A DNA stretch of 64,000 nt from Streptomyces sp. PR69 (GTDB taxonomy: Bacteria > Actinomycetota > Actinomycetes > Streptomycetales > Streptomycetaceae): assembly GCF_026420845.1 (NCBI RefSeq), contig NZ_JAOWCB010000009.1, forward strand, positions 62,001-126,000, written 5' to 3'. The stretch's first letter is position 1; each line of letters opens with the position of its first letter. The position numbers and the translations under genes are program-made. Positions 17,181 through 25,130 of the stretch are shown piece after piece. The notes under the pieces were generated by a model that saw only the letters and a list, made by a program, of their open reading frames with translations, searched no databases and was not told where the DNA came from.

Positions 17181-17564
17181 GATTCTCTCGCTTCCGTCGA
17201 CGGCGGCTCCCACGGCCGCCGACCGCCGGCGGCCGCGCGGCAGCACGGAGCCTAACCGCCCCGTCCGGCGGTGAACCCGGTCCCGCACGGGGTGTGCCGT
17301 ACGCGGTCACTCTCCCGTGGGCGCGTCCCGTATGCCTTGACGAACGGTCCGCGACGCATGGCGGGCCCCGCCTTGCCGCGCCCCCGCCCCCGATGCCCTG
17401 CAACCCTGTCGTCTCGCAGAAGCGAGCGTTGACAGGGTTGCTCGCAGGAAAAACTGCGGCGACAAGGGGGTGTGAACGAGAGTATTTTCCATGGGGCCTC
17501 TTGTATGGGAATCCGGTGCTGGATACGGTGTGGTGACGCGAGGTTCTCCCGTGGAGGAAGTGAC
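17181..17564. other. Gene-free promoter region before the DUF6421 operon
   Basis: About 380 bases between divergent genes. No gene is visible. It holds a nested inverted repeat at 17400-17441 and a TTGACA (17429-17434) inside its right arm that could be a -35 box. The GGAGGA ribosome site of the DUF6421 gene is at 17553-17558. Confidence 0.6.
17400..17441. promoter_or_regulatory. Nested inverted repeat upstream of the DUF6421 operon
   Basis: Outer arms GCAACCCTGTC (17400-17410) and GACAGGGTTGC (17431-17441) are perfectly complementary over 11 bases. An inner stem CTCGC-AGAA-GCGAG lies at 17413-17426. It could be a large operator or a cruciform or hairpin in the leader. TTGACA overlaps the right arm. 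Confidence 0.65.
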
Positions 17565-19025
17565 ATGACGGAAATTCTTGTGCAGGACACCCCAGCCGGA
17601 GGTGTATCCCACGGGGCCGCACCCCAAGGCGACCCGGTGATCGAGCACCCGGCCTGGCCGGCGCTCAAGAATGCCGTCGAGCAGATCCGCCCGTGGCAGT
17701 CCAAGGACGGATCGATCGACTTCACCGCCGAGGAAGCCCCCGAGCGCGCCGCCGCCCGCGCCGCGCTGGAGCAGGTGATCAAGGGCGTTGAGGAGCTCTC
17801 GCCGCTTCTCCCGCACGACGCCGCCTACCACCGCGCGCTGGTCGCCGATCTGCGCAAATGGGCTGACCAGGGCTTCGGCGTGCCCGACTTCCTCGACTCG
17901 CTGCTCGCTTTCCAGCCCGCCGCCGACCGCGTGGACGGCCTTCAGCACCTGGTGCTGTTCCCCATGTACACGCAGAACGGCAACCCGGACCGCAACCTCG
18001 AAGCGGTCGTGCTGCGCATGGTCTGGCCCGACTGGCTCGCCGAGCTGGAGGCCACCCGCTATGACAACCCCCTCTTCTGCGGCATCACCTTCGAGGACTT
18101 CACCGCCGGATACGACACCAACTCGGCCGTTCTCTTCCCCGAGACGATCGCCGTCCGCGAGGCCCCCGAGCGGTTCAGCTGGGGCGGCATCTTCTGCGAC
18201 CGCGAGGCCGCCCGCTTCCGCCGCGTCACCGAGGAGGCCGTCCGCGTCCTCGGCCTGGAGCTCCCCGACGACATCCGCGAGATGGTCGGCGACCAGGAGC
18301 GCTGCCAGCAGGCATTCGTCCTGTGGGACATGGTCCACGACCGCACCCACAGCCATGGCGACCTGCCCTTCGACCCGTTCATGATCAAGCAGCGCCAGCC
18401 GTTCTGGATGTACGGCCTGGAAGAGCTGCGCTGCGACCTCACCGCCTTCAAGGAGGCCGTGAAGCTGGAGGCCGAGGGCAACCAGCACGGACGCGATGTG
18501 CAGTACGCGGTCCTCTTCGACCGGATGTTCCGCTTCCCCGTCAGCGGGGACCGGGTGCGCAACTACGACGGCCTCGGCGGCCAGCTCCTCTTCGCTTACC
18601 TCCACAAGCACGATGTGGTGCGCTGGACCGACAACACCCTCAAGATCGACTGGGAGCGGGCCCCGCAGGTCACCAACCAGCTCTGCGCGGAGATCGAGAA
18701 GCTCTACCGCGACGGCATCGACCGCCCCAAGCTGGTCCACTGGTTCGCCGCGTACGAGCTGGTGTCCTCCTATCTCGCCCCGCACCCCGGCTCGCGCTGG
18801 GCCAAGGGCCCGGACGCCCTCGATCTGACCCAGCCGCCGCGCAAGCTCGTGGACGACGTGCTTCCGGACGAGTTTCCGCTCAGCATGTTCTATGAGGCGC
18901 TGGCCAAAAAGCTCAAGGGTGTGATCGCCTCCACGAAGGGCATCACCGCAGAGAGCACGACGCAGCGCATGGCGCAGACCACGGCGGCAGGCGAGACGCG
19001 GAGCGCCGGGCAGGCCGCCGCGTGA
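17565..19025 (+). CDS. DUF6421-family protein
   Basis: 486 residues, soluble, with no signal peptide or membrane segment. I recognise it as the actinobacterial family annotated DUF6421, whose function is not known to me. Notable features are KNAVEQIRPWQSKDGSIDF near the start and the His/Asp-rich stretch LWDMVHDRTHSHGDLPFDPF, which could bind a metal. ATG 17565 has GGAGGA 6 bases before it, and an upstream in-frame start lacks this. The SDR gene follows after 35 bases and the lyase gene overlaps that, so the three form one operon. Confidence 0.7.
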   Translation: MTEILVQDTPAGGVSHGAAPQGDPVIEHPAWPALKNAVEQIRPWQSKDGSIDFTAEEAPERAAARAALEQVIKGVEELSPLLPHDAAYHRALVADLRKWADQGFGVPDFLDSLLAFQPAADRVDGLQHLVLFPMYTQNGNPDRNLEAVVLRMVWPDWLAELEATRYDNPLFCGITFEDFTAGYDTNSAVLFPETIAVREAPERFSWGGIFCDREAARFRRVTEEAVRVLGLELPDDIREMVGDQERCQQAFVLWDMVHDRTHSHGDLPFDPFMIKQRQPFWMYGLEELRCDLTAFKEAVKLEAEGNQHGRDVQYAVLFDRMFRFPVSGDRVRNYDGLGGQLLFAYLHKHDVVRWTDNTLKIDWERAPQVTNQLCAEIEKLYRDGIDRPKLVHWFAAYELVSSYLAPHPGSRWAKGPDALDLTQPPRKLVDDVLPDEFPLSMFYEALAKKLKGVIASTKGITAESTTQRMAQTTAAGETRSAGQAAA

Positions 19026-19060
19026 GCTCGCGTACCCACAGCACCCAGGAGGCTACGTCC

Positions 19061-19819
19061 ATGAACGCAAACGGCAACGGCGGACCCCTGGAGGGCGCCG
19101 TCGTCGCGGTCGCCGGAGCGGCGGGACCGGCCGGACGGGCCACCCTGCTGCGCCTCGCCGAGGCAGGCGCCACGGTCGTCGGCTCCGACGCCGACCCCGT
19201 ACGCCTCGCCGAGGCCGTGGACGCCGCCCGTTACGCGCATGGCGGCGCCACCGTCACCGGAGACACCGTCGACCTGCTCGACCTCGGCGCCGCCCGCGAA
19301 TGGGCGGCCAAGACCGAGAAGGAGTTCGGCCGGATCGACGGCCTGGTCCACCTCGTCGGCGGCTGGCGGGGCAGCGCCGGCTTCGCCGACACCGACCTGG
19401 CCGACTGGAATCTGCTGGAGAAGCTGCTGATCCGCACCGTCCAGCACACCTCCCTCGCCTTCCACGACGCGCTGCTGCGCAGCGACCGCGGCCGCTATGT
19501 GCTGGTCAGCGCCGCCGGGGCGAGCAAGCCGACCGCCGGAAACGCCGCCTACGCCGCCTCCAAGGCCGCCGCCGAGGCCTGGACGCTGGCGCTCGGCGAC
19601 TCCTTCCGCAAGGCAGGGGGCGAGGACGGCCCCAAGGCCGCGGCTGCCATCCTGGTCATCAAGGCACTGGTGCACGACGCCATGCGCGCCGAGCGCCCGA
19701 ATGCGAAGTTCGCGGGCTTCACCGACGTCAAGGAGCTGGCCGAGGCCATCGCCGGAGTCTGGGACCGGCCCGCCGGGGAAGTGAATGGACAGCGCCTGTG
19801 GCTGACACCCAAGCCGTGA
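19061..19819 (+). CDS. SDR-family NAD(P)-dependent oxidoreductase
   Basis: 252 residues. The Rossmann glycine motif is VVAVAGAAGPAGRATLLRLAEAG, and DGLVHLVGGWRG is in the position of NNAG. The active-site run is LVSAAGASKPTAGNAAYAASKAAAEAW, giving Ser, Tyr and Lys in YxxxK. The substrate is unknown. ATG 19061 is chosen because AGGAGG lies 8 bases upstream. A GTG at 19022 overlaps the DUF6421 stop but lacks such a site. The stop overlaps the next gene start. Confidence 0.88.
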   Translation: MNANGNGGPLEGAVVAVAGAAGPAGRATLLRLAEAGATVVGSDADPVRLAEAVDAARYAHGGATVTGDTVDLLDLGAAREWAAKTEKEFGRIDGLVHLVGGWRGSAGFADTDLADWNLLEKLLIRTVQHTSLAFHDALLRSDRGRYVLVSAAGASKPTAGNAAYAASKAAAEAWTLALGDSFRKAGGEDGPKAAAAILVIKALVHDAMRAERPNAKFAGFTDVKELAEAIAGVWDRPAGEVNGQRLWLTPKP

Positions 19820-20904
19820 CCGTGGTGAGCGCCGGGACACCGGTGAAGACCGACGCCCGACGCCACCACGACCCCGAAGTACGCGGCTTCGCCAGCGACA
19901 ACTACGCCGGTGCGCACCCCGAGATCCTGGCGGCCATCGCCCTCGCCAACGGCGGCCACCAGATCGCCTACGGGGAGGACGACTACACCGGGCATCTCCA
20001 GCGCGTGATGCACAGCCACTTCGGCCCCACGGCCGAGGCGTTCCCCGTCTTCAACGGCACCGGCGCGAACGTCGTGGCGCTGCAGGCGCTGACCGACCGC
20101 TGGGGCGCAGTGATCTGCGCCGAGTCCGCGCATGTCAACGTCGACGAGGGCGGCGCGCCCGAGCGGATGGGCGGACTGAAGCTGCTCACCGTCCCCACCC
20201 CCGACGGCAAGCTCACCCCCGAGCTGATCGACCGGCAGGCGTGGGGCTTCGACGACGAGCACCGCGCCATGCCGCAGGTCGTCTCACTCGCCCAGAACAC
20301 CGAGCTGGGGACCGTCTACACGCCCGCCGAGATCAAGGCCATCTGCGAACACGCCCACGGCCTCGGCATGAAGGTGCACCTCGACGGCGCCCGGATAGCC
20401 AACGCCGCGGCCTCGCTCGATGTGCCGATGCGGGCGTTCACCAACGCCGCCGGGGTCGACGTCCTCACCTTCGGAGGCACCAAGAACGGCGCGCTGTTCG
20501 GCGAGGCCGTCGTGGTGCTCAACCCGGACGCCGTCCGTCAGATGAAGCATCTGCGGAAGCTGTCGATGCAGCTCGCCTCCAAGATGCGGTTCGTCTCGGT
20601 GCAGCTGGAGGCGCTGCTCGCCCGCGATCTGTGGCTGCGCAACGCCCGCCACGCCAACACGATGGCCCAGCGGCTCGCCGACGGCGTACGGGCCGTCGAC
20701 GGGGTGGAGATCCTCTACCCGGTGCAGGCCAACGCGGTCTTCGCCCGGCTGCCGCACGCCGTGAGCGAGCGTCTGCAGAAGCGATTCCGCTTCTACTTCT
20801 GGGACGAGGCGGCCGGCGACGTCCGCTGGATGTGCTCGTTCGACACGACCGAGGACGATGTGGACGCCTTCGTCCAGGCGCTGAAGGAAGAGATGGCGCA
20901 CTGA
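19816..20904 (+). CDS. Threonine-aldolase-type PLP lyase
   Basis: 362 residues, fold-type I. FASDNYAGAHPEILAAI opens the family (the D of SDN contacts substrate), VKVHLDGARIANAA supplies the PLP-binding Asp, and LTFGGTKNGALFGEAVV has the Schiff-base Lys. Low-specificity L-threonine aldolases cleave threonine to glycine and acetaldehyde, and related beta-eliminating lyases share the fold. The GTG at 19816 overlaps the SDR stop (GTGA), so translation is probably coupled. A GTG at 19798 is an alternative. A 62-base palindrome terminator follows. Confidence 0.85.
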   Translation: MTVVSAGTPVKTDARRHHDPEVRGFASDNYAGAHPEILAAIALANGGHQIAYGEDDYTGHLQRVMHSHFGPTAEAFPVFNGTGANVVALQALTDRWGAVICAESAHVNVDEGGAPERMGGLKLLTVPTPDGKLTPELIDRQAWGFDDEHRAMPQVVSLAQNTELGTVYTPAEIKAICEHAHGLGMKVHLDGARIANAAASLDVPMRAFTNAAGVDVLTFGGTKNGALFGEAVVVLNPDAVRQMKHLRKLSMQLASKMRFVSVQLEALLARDLWLRNARHANTMAQRLADGVRAVDGVEILYPVQANAVFARLPHAVSERLQKRFRFYFWDEAAGDVRWMCSFDTTEDDVDAFVQALKEEMAH

Positions 20905-20940
20905 GCGACGCCCGGCGACTCTCTTGGAGCCCGAGCGGCC

Positions 20941-21002
20941 GCCCGCTGAAAGCGCTGTGGTCCCCGCCCGTCCGGGCGGGGACCACAGCGCTTTCAGCGG
21001 GC
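20941..21002. terminator. 62-base perfect palindrome, bidirectional terminator
   Basis: Two 30-base arms, fully complementary, around a 2-base loop (TC at 20971-20972). It lies between the lyase stop at 20904 and the convergent acyltransferase stop at 21015. It should fold into a very stable hairpin on either RNA. Confidence 0.9.
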
Positions 21003-21014
21003 CGCGCCCCGCCC

Positions 21015-21731
21015 TCAGTCCCGTACGGCGGCCGGCGCCGGGGCCGTGCCGCCCAGATGCGCCGGAAGCCACCAGGTGTCCCCCGCGTCCTTCGGGAGCA
21101 CCGGATAGGCGCGCTGCGCGGCCTCCAGCAGCTCCTGCACCCGCTCGCGCAGCCGGCGGGTGATCGCCCCCGCGTACTGGTCGGACGGCGCCTCGACCGG
21201 CTCGCCCACCCGTATCGTCACCGGGATGTGGCTGCGCTTGAAATTGCGCGGGCGACCCTTGGTCCACAGCCGCTGGGTCCCCCACAGCGCCATCGGGATC
21301 AGCGGCACACCGGCCTCCTGCGCCAGCCTGGCCGCACCCGACTTGAACGACTTCAGGGTGAAAGACTGCGAGATCGTCGCCTCGGGGAAGACCCCGACGA
21401 CCTCGCCGGAGCGCAGCGAGTCCAGCGCGTGCGCATAGGCCGCCTCGCCCTGTCCGCGGTCCACCGGGATGTGCTTCATACCGCGCATCAGCGGCCCGGA
21501 GATCTTGTGCCGGAAGACGGAGTCCTTCGCCATGAAGCGCACCAGCCGCTTCTGCGGAAGGGCGGCGAGGCCGGTGAAGATGAAGTCGAGATAGCTGACG
21601 TGGTTGCTCACCAGCACCGCGCCGCCGGTGCGCGGAATGTGCTCGGAGCCCTGGGTGTCGATCTTCAGATCCAGTGCCTTGAACATCGTCAGTGCGGCGC
21701 CGATGACCGGCCGGTAGACGAGTTCTGCCAT
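21015..21731 (-). CDS. PlsC-type 1-acyl-glycerol-3-phosphate acyltransferase
   Basis: 238 residues. Block I is NHVSYLD (the NHx4D catalytic motif), block III is FPEATIS in place of FPEGT, and VPLIPMALWGTQRLW is block IV. It transfers acyl chains to lysophosphatidate or a related acceptor at the membrane. ALTMFKALDLKI at the N-terminus may dip into the bilayer. ATG 21729-21731 is preceded by AAGGG. It is divergent from the thioredoxin gene. Confidence 0.88.
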   Translation of the reverse strand: MAELVYRPVIGAALTMFKALDLKIDTQGSEHIPRTGGAVLVSNHVSYLDFIFTGLAALPQKRLVRFMAKDSVFRHKISGPLMRGMKHIPVDRGQGEAAYAHALDSLRSGEVVGVFPEATISQSFTLKSFKSGAARLAQEAGVPLIPMALWGTQRLWTKGRPRNFKRSHIPVTIRVGEPVEAPSDQYAGAITRRLRERVQELLEAAQRAYPVLPKDAGDTWWLPAHLGGTAPAPAAVRD

Positions 21732-21963
21732 CAGGAGAACACCCTTTCATCATGCCCCGGGAAGGAGTGTTCTCCCGGCGAAGTTACGCAGCCGTAGGTT
21801 TTCGGCATTGCGCAGATCGTGCCCTATGTGCGCCGTCCTGGCCAGCCCTTGGCGCTTCAGCGGGCGAGATTCTCGTCACGTCGCGTCACCGACTGGCGGG
21901 AATGTTTGCGGTGCGGGAAGCGGTTCAGTGCAGGATGTCATGAGGACGGTAAGGAGGAGCTCA

Positions 21964-22311
21964 GTGCACAGTGGAAGCGAGCCGCACGGCCGGGGGGCCG
22001 TCACACGGCTCGACGCGCGGGCGCTGGGGGCGGCCGCGCTGGGGGAGAGGGCCACGCTCGTGCAGTTCTCCAGCGCGTTCTGCCAGCCTTGCCGCGCCAC
22101 CCGCCGCACCCTCGCGGAGGTCGCGGACATGGTCGACGGCATCGCGCATCTGGAGATCGACGCCGAGGAGCGGCTGCCGCTCGTGCGGCAGCTGGGCATT
22201 GCCGCCACGCCCACCGTGCTGGTGCTCGACGCGCACGGCCGGATCGTGGTCCGGGCCGCGGGACAGCCCCGCAAGGCCGATGTGATCGCGGCGCTGGGGC
22301 GGGCCGTATGA
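21964..22311 (+). CDS. Thioredoxin-fold protein
   Basis: 115 residues. LVQFSSAFCQPCRATRRTL has a CQPC active site in the thioredoxin position, and IAATPTVLVLDAHGRIV has the cis-Pro motif. A dithiol oxidoreductase or reductase is expected in the cytosol. GTG 21964 follows AAGGAGGA by 6 bases. An upstream in-frame ATG at 21940 is less likely. The stop overlaps the flavin reductase ATG (ATGA), so the two are co-translated. Confidence 0.88.
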   Translation: MHSGSEPHGRGAVTRLDARALGAAALGERATLVQFSSAFCQPCRATRRTLAEVADMVDGIAHLEIDAEERLPLVRQLGIAATPTVLVLDAHGRIVVRAAGQPRKADVIAALGRAV

Positions 22312-22907
22312 CGGCCCCGTCCAGGCTCGACGCCGCGCTGCCCGCGGCGCGTGAGGGCGCAGAGTCATCCGGCGTCGCCGCACCCGCCCTGCCCGCCGCG
22401 CGCGACCACGCCGCGGCGTCCGACGCCGTGCTGCCGGGCTCCGCTGATCTGCTGCGCTCCGTCTTCCGGCGGCACGCCGCCGGCGTCGCCGTGATCACCG
22501 CGCAGGGCGAGCGCCCCGTGGGCTTCACCGCCACCTCGCTGACCTCCGTCGCCGCAGAGCCCCCGATGATCTCCTTTGGCGTCGGCACGGGCTCCTCCAG
22601 CTGGCCCGTGCTGGAAGAGGCCGCACACATAGGCGTCCACATACTTGGCGAGCATCAGCGGGATCTCGCCGCCACCTTCGCCCGCAGCGGCGCGGACCGC
22701 TTCGCCCCGCCGACACGCTGGCATACGGGCCCCGAGGGCGTACCGCTGCTGGAGGGGGTGCTGGCGTGGCTGGTGTGCCGGGTGGTCGCCCGGGTGCCGG
22801 CCGGCGACCACCGCATCGTGATAGCCGAGGCGGTGTCCGGCGATCCCACGGGCGACGGCCGTCCTCTCCTCTACTGCCAGGGGCGCTTCAACGCGCTGCG
22901 TGACTGA
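22308..22907 (+). CDS. Flavin reductase family protein (FMN-binding split barrel)
   Basis: 199 residues. The first 45 are Ala/Pro-rich and probably flexible. The domain begins LRSVFRRHAAGVAVITAQ, then PVGFTATSLTSVAAEPPMISFGVGTGSSSWPVLEEA, the usual flavin and NADH region of HpaC-like reductases. It makes reduced FMN/FAD for a partner oxygenase or other acceptor. It overlaps the thioredoxin gene by 4 bases, and the etfBA operon starts 244 bases downstream. Confidence 0.85.
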   Translation: MTAPSRLDAALPAAREGAESSGVAAPALPAARDHAAASDAVLPGSADLLRSVFRRHAAGVAVITAQGERPVGFTATSLTSVAAEPPMISFGVGTGSSSWPVLEEAAHIGVHILGEHQRDLAATFARSGADRFAPPTRWHTGPEGVPLLEGVLAWLVCRVVARVPAGDHRIVIAEAVSGDPTGDGRPLLYCQGRFNALRD

Positions 22908-22993
22908 TTCCGGCCCCCCTGGGCGGGGCGCGGGCACGTCGTATGCGTCCCGGTGCGACCGCCGGTTACGGAGCGTTGGCAAGGTCACACTCC

Positions 22994-23020
22994 CAAGCGC
23001 TTGCTTACCGGAAATACAAT
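22994..23020. promoter_or_regulatory. Candidate operator and -10 box of the etfBA promoter
   Basis: CAAGCGCTTG (22994-23003) is a perfect 10-base palindrome followed by CTTACCGG. A TACAAT -10 candidate lies at 23015-23020. The palindrome would fall in the -35 region, so a repressor there would block the polymerase. CAAGCGCTTG-like sites are familiar from TetR regulators of acyl-CoA metabolism, but the regulator is not in this window as far as I can tell. Confidence 0.5.
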
Positions 23021-23151
23021 GGGTGTACTGGTGAGTAATATTTCGTTCGGAGCGCGGCCCGCCCCGACCGGGATCCGCCTGATCGGACGCCTATGCTGCG
23101 TGCAAAGGCAGTTCGTTAGTGACGTAGTGACGATGCAGTAGGAGAGCCGGC

Positions 23152-23946
23152 GTGAGCTTGAGGATCGTTGTCTGTGTGAAGTACGTGCCCGACGCCACCG
23201 GCGACCGGCACTTCGCCGATGACCTGACCGTCGACCGCGACGACGTCGACGGCCTGCTGTCGGAGCTCGACGAGTACGCGGTCGAGCAGGCGCTGCAGAT
23301 CGCCGAAGAGGCGGATGACGCGGAGATCACCGTGCTGACCGTCGGACCCGAGGACGCCAAGGACGCGCTGCGCAAGGCGCTGTCCATGGGCGCCGACAAG
23401 GCCGTCCACGTCGAGGACGACGACCTGCACGGCACCGACGTCATGGGCACCTCCCTGGTGCTCGCCAAGGCCGTCGAGAAGACCGGCTACGACCTGGTCA
23501 TCTGCGGTATGGCCTCGACCGACGGCGCCATGGGCGTGCTGCCGGCGCTCCTCGCCGAGCGCCTGGGCGTTCCGCAGGTCACGCTGCTGTCCGAGGTCTC
23601 CGTCGAGGGCGGCCCGGAAGGAACGGTCAAGGGCCGCCGGGACGGCGACGCCGCCACCGAGCAGCTTGAGGCGTCCCTGCCGGCCGTCGTGTCCGTGACG
23701 GACCAGTCGGGCGAGGCCCGCTATCCGTCCTTCAAGGGCATCATGGCCGCCAAGAAGAAGCCGGTGGAGTCCCTGGACCTGGAGGACCTGGAGATCGAGG
23801 CGGAAGAGGTCGGTCTCGAAGGCGCCTGGACGGCCGTCGAGTCGGCCACCGAGCGCCCGGCCCGCACCGCCGGCACGATCGTCAAGGACGAGGGCGAGGG
23901 CGGCAAGCAGCTCGCGGAGTTCCTCGCGGGCCAGAAGTTCATCTGA
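23152..23946 (+). CDS. etfB: Electron transfer flavoprotein, beta subunit
   Basis: 264 residues. RIVVCVKYVPDA starts the ETF beta fold. The AMP-binding and docking segment is VICGMASTDGAMGVLPALLAERLGVPQVT, and the recognition-loop region follows. With EtfA it carries electrons from acyl-CoA and other dehydrogenases to ETF-quinone oxidoreductase. GTG 23152 has GGAGAG 5-6 bases upstream. etfA follows after 55 bases. Confidence 0.96.
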   Translation: MSLRIVVCVKYVPDATGDRHFADDLTVDRDDVDGLLSELDEYAVEQALQIAEEADDAEITVLTVGPEDAKDALRKALSMGADKAVHVEDDDLHGTDVMGTSLVLAKAVEKTGYDLVICGMASTDGAMGVLPALLAERLGVPQVTLLSEVSVEGGPEGTVKGRRDGDAATEQLEASLPAVVSVTDQSGEARYPSFKGIMAAKKKPVESLDLEDLEIEAEEVGLEGAWTAVESATERPARTAGTIVKDEGEGGKQLAEFLAGQKFI

Positions 23947-24001
23947 GGCTTCGGCCACCCACTGCCCCCTCACACTTCGTAAGCAGGAGAGAAGAAGTCC
24001 C

Positions 24002-24964
24002 ATGGCTGAAGTTCTCGTCTATGTCGACCACGTGGACGGCGCGGTCCGCAAGCCCACCCTTGAGCTGCTGACGCTGGCCCGCCGCATCGGTGAGCCGGTC
24101 GCCGTCGCTCTCGGCTCCGGCGCCGAGGCCACCGCCGCCACGCTCGCGGAGCACGGCGCGGTCAAGGTCCTGACCGCCGACGCCGCCGAGTTCGCGGACT
24201 ACCTGGTCGTCCCGAAGGTGGACGCGCTGCAGGCCGCGTACGAGGCTGTGTCCCCGGCCGCCGTGCTGGTGCCGTCCTCCGCCGAGGGCAAGGAGATCGC
24301 CGCCCGCCTCGCCGTCCGCATCGGCTCCGGCATCATCACCGACGCCATCGACCTGGAGGCCGGCGATGAGGGCCCGGTGGCCACCCAGTCGGTGTTCGCC
24401 GCCGCCTTCACCACCAAGTCCCGTGTCTCCAAGGGCACCCCGGTCATCACCGTGAAGCCGAACTCCGCCCCGGTGGAGGCCGCTCCGGCCGCCGGCGCGG
24501 TCGAGGCGCTGACGGTGTCCTTCTCCGAGCAGGCCACCGGCACCAAGGTCGTCGCGCGCACCCCGCGCGAGTCGACCGGCCGCCCCGAGCTGACCGAGGC
24601 CGCGATCGTGGTCTCCGGCGGCCGTGGCGTGGGCAGCGCCGAGAGCTTCTCCGTGATCGAGGCGCTGGCCGACTCGCTCGGCGCGGCCGTGGGCGCCTCT
24701 CGCGCCGCCGTCGACGCCGGCTGGTACCCGCACTCCAGCCAGGTCGGCCAGACCGGCAAGTCGGTCTCCCCGCAGCTGTACATCGCCTCCGGCATCTCGG
24801 GCGCGATCCAGCACCGGGCCGGCATGCAGACCTCGAAGACCATCGTGGCCATCAACAAGGACGCCGAGGCCCCGATCTTTGACATGGTCGACTACGGCGT
24901 GGTCGGCGACCTCTTCGAGGTCGTCCCCCAGCTCACCGAGGAGATCAAGGCCCGCAAGGGCTGA
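24002..24964 (+). CDS. etfA: Electron transfer flavoprotein, alpha subunit
   Basis: 320 residues. N-terminal half AEVLVYVDHVDGAVRKPTLELL is the EtfA fold. The C-terminal FAD domain is complete: SGGRGVGSAESF, GASRAAVDAGWYPHSSQVGQTGKSVSPQLYIASGISGAIQH, and VAINKDAEAPIFDMVDYGVVGDLFEV. ATG 24002 follows GCAGGAGAG. It is in the etfBA operon. No ETF-QO or acyl-CoA dehydrogenase gene is adjacent, so it probably serves several dehydrogenases. Confidence 0.96.
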   Translation: MAEVLVYVDHVDGAVRKPTLELLTLARRIGEPVAVALGSGAEATAATLAEHGAVKVLTADAAEFADYLVVPKVDALQAAYEAVSPAAVLVPSSAEGKEIAARLAVRIGSGIITDAIDLEAGDEGPVATQSVFAAAFTTKSRVSKGTPVITVKPNSAPVEAAPAAGAVEALTVSFSEQATGTKVVARTPRESTGRPELTEAAIVVSGGRGVGSAESFSVIEALADSLGAAVGASRAAVDAGWYPHSSQVGQTGKSVSPQLYIASGISGAIQHRAGMQTSKTIVAINKDAEAPIFDMVDYGVVGDLFEVVPQLTEEIKARKG

Positions 24965-25088
24965 GCCGGACCGGCGCTTGGCGCCGCAGGGGCCGCGTGG
25001 CGGGTGTCCGCCGCGCGGCCCCTCGCCGTTGCGGCGACCATTGACGCAGGTCACCGCTGCGCATTAACTTCACCATACGGATTTCAGA

Positions 25089-25103
25089 TTCCGTTCAGCG
25101 GAA
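25089..25103. promoter_or_regulatory. IclR-like operator (TTCCG-N5-CGGAA) before DUF6986 gene
   Basis: TTCCG-TTCAG-CGGAA is a perfect 5+5 dyad 28 bases upstream of the start. A further CGGA half site at 25078-25081 faces it. Dyads of this type are bound by IclR-family regulators in streptomycetes. The regulator is not in this window. Confidence 0.55.
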
Positions 25104-25130
25104 TAGTGAGAGATTGTGGAGGGTGCGGGA

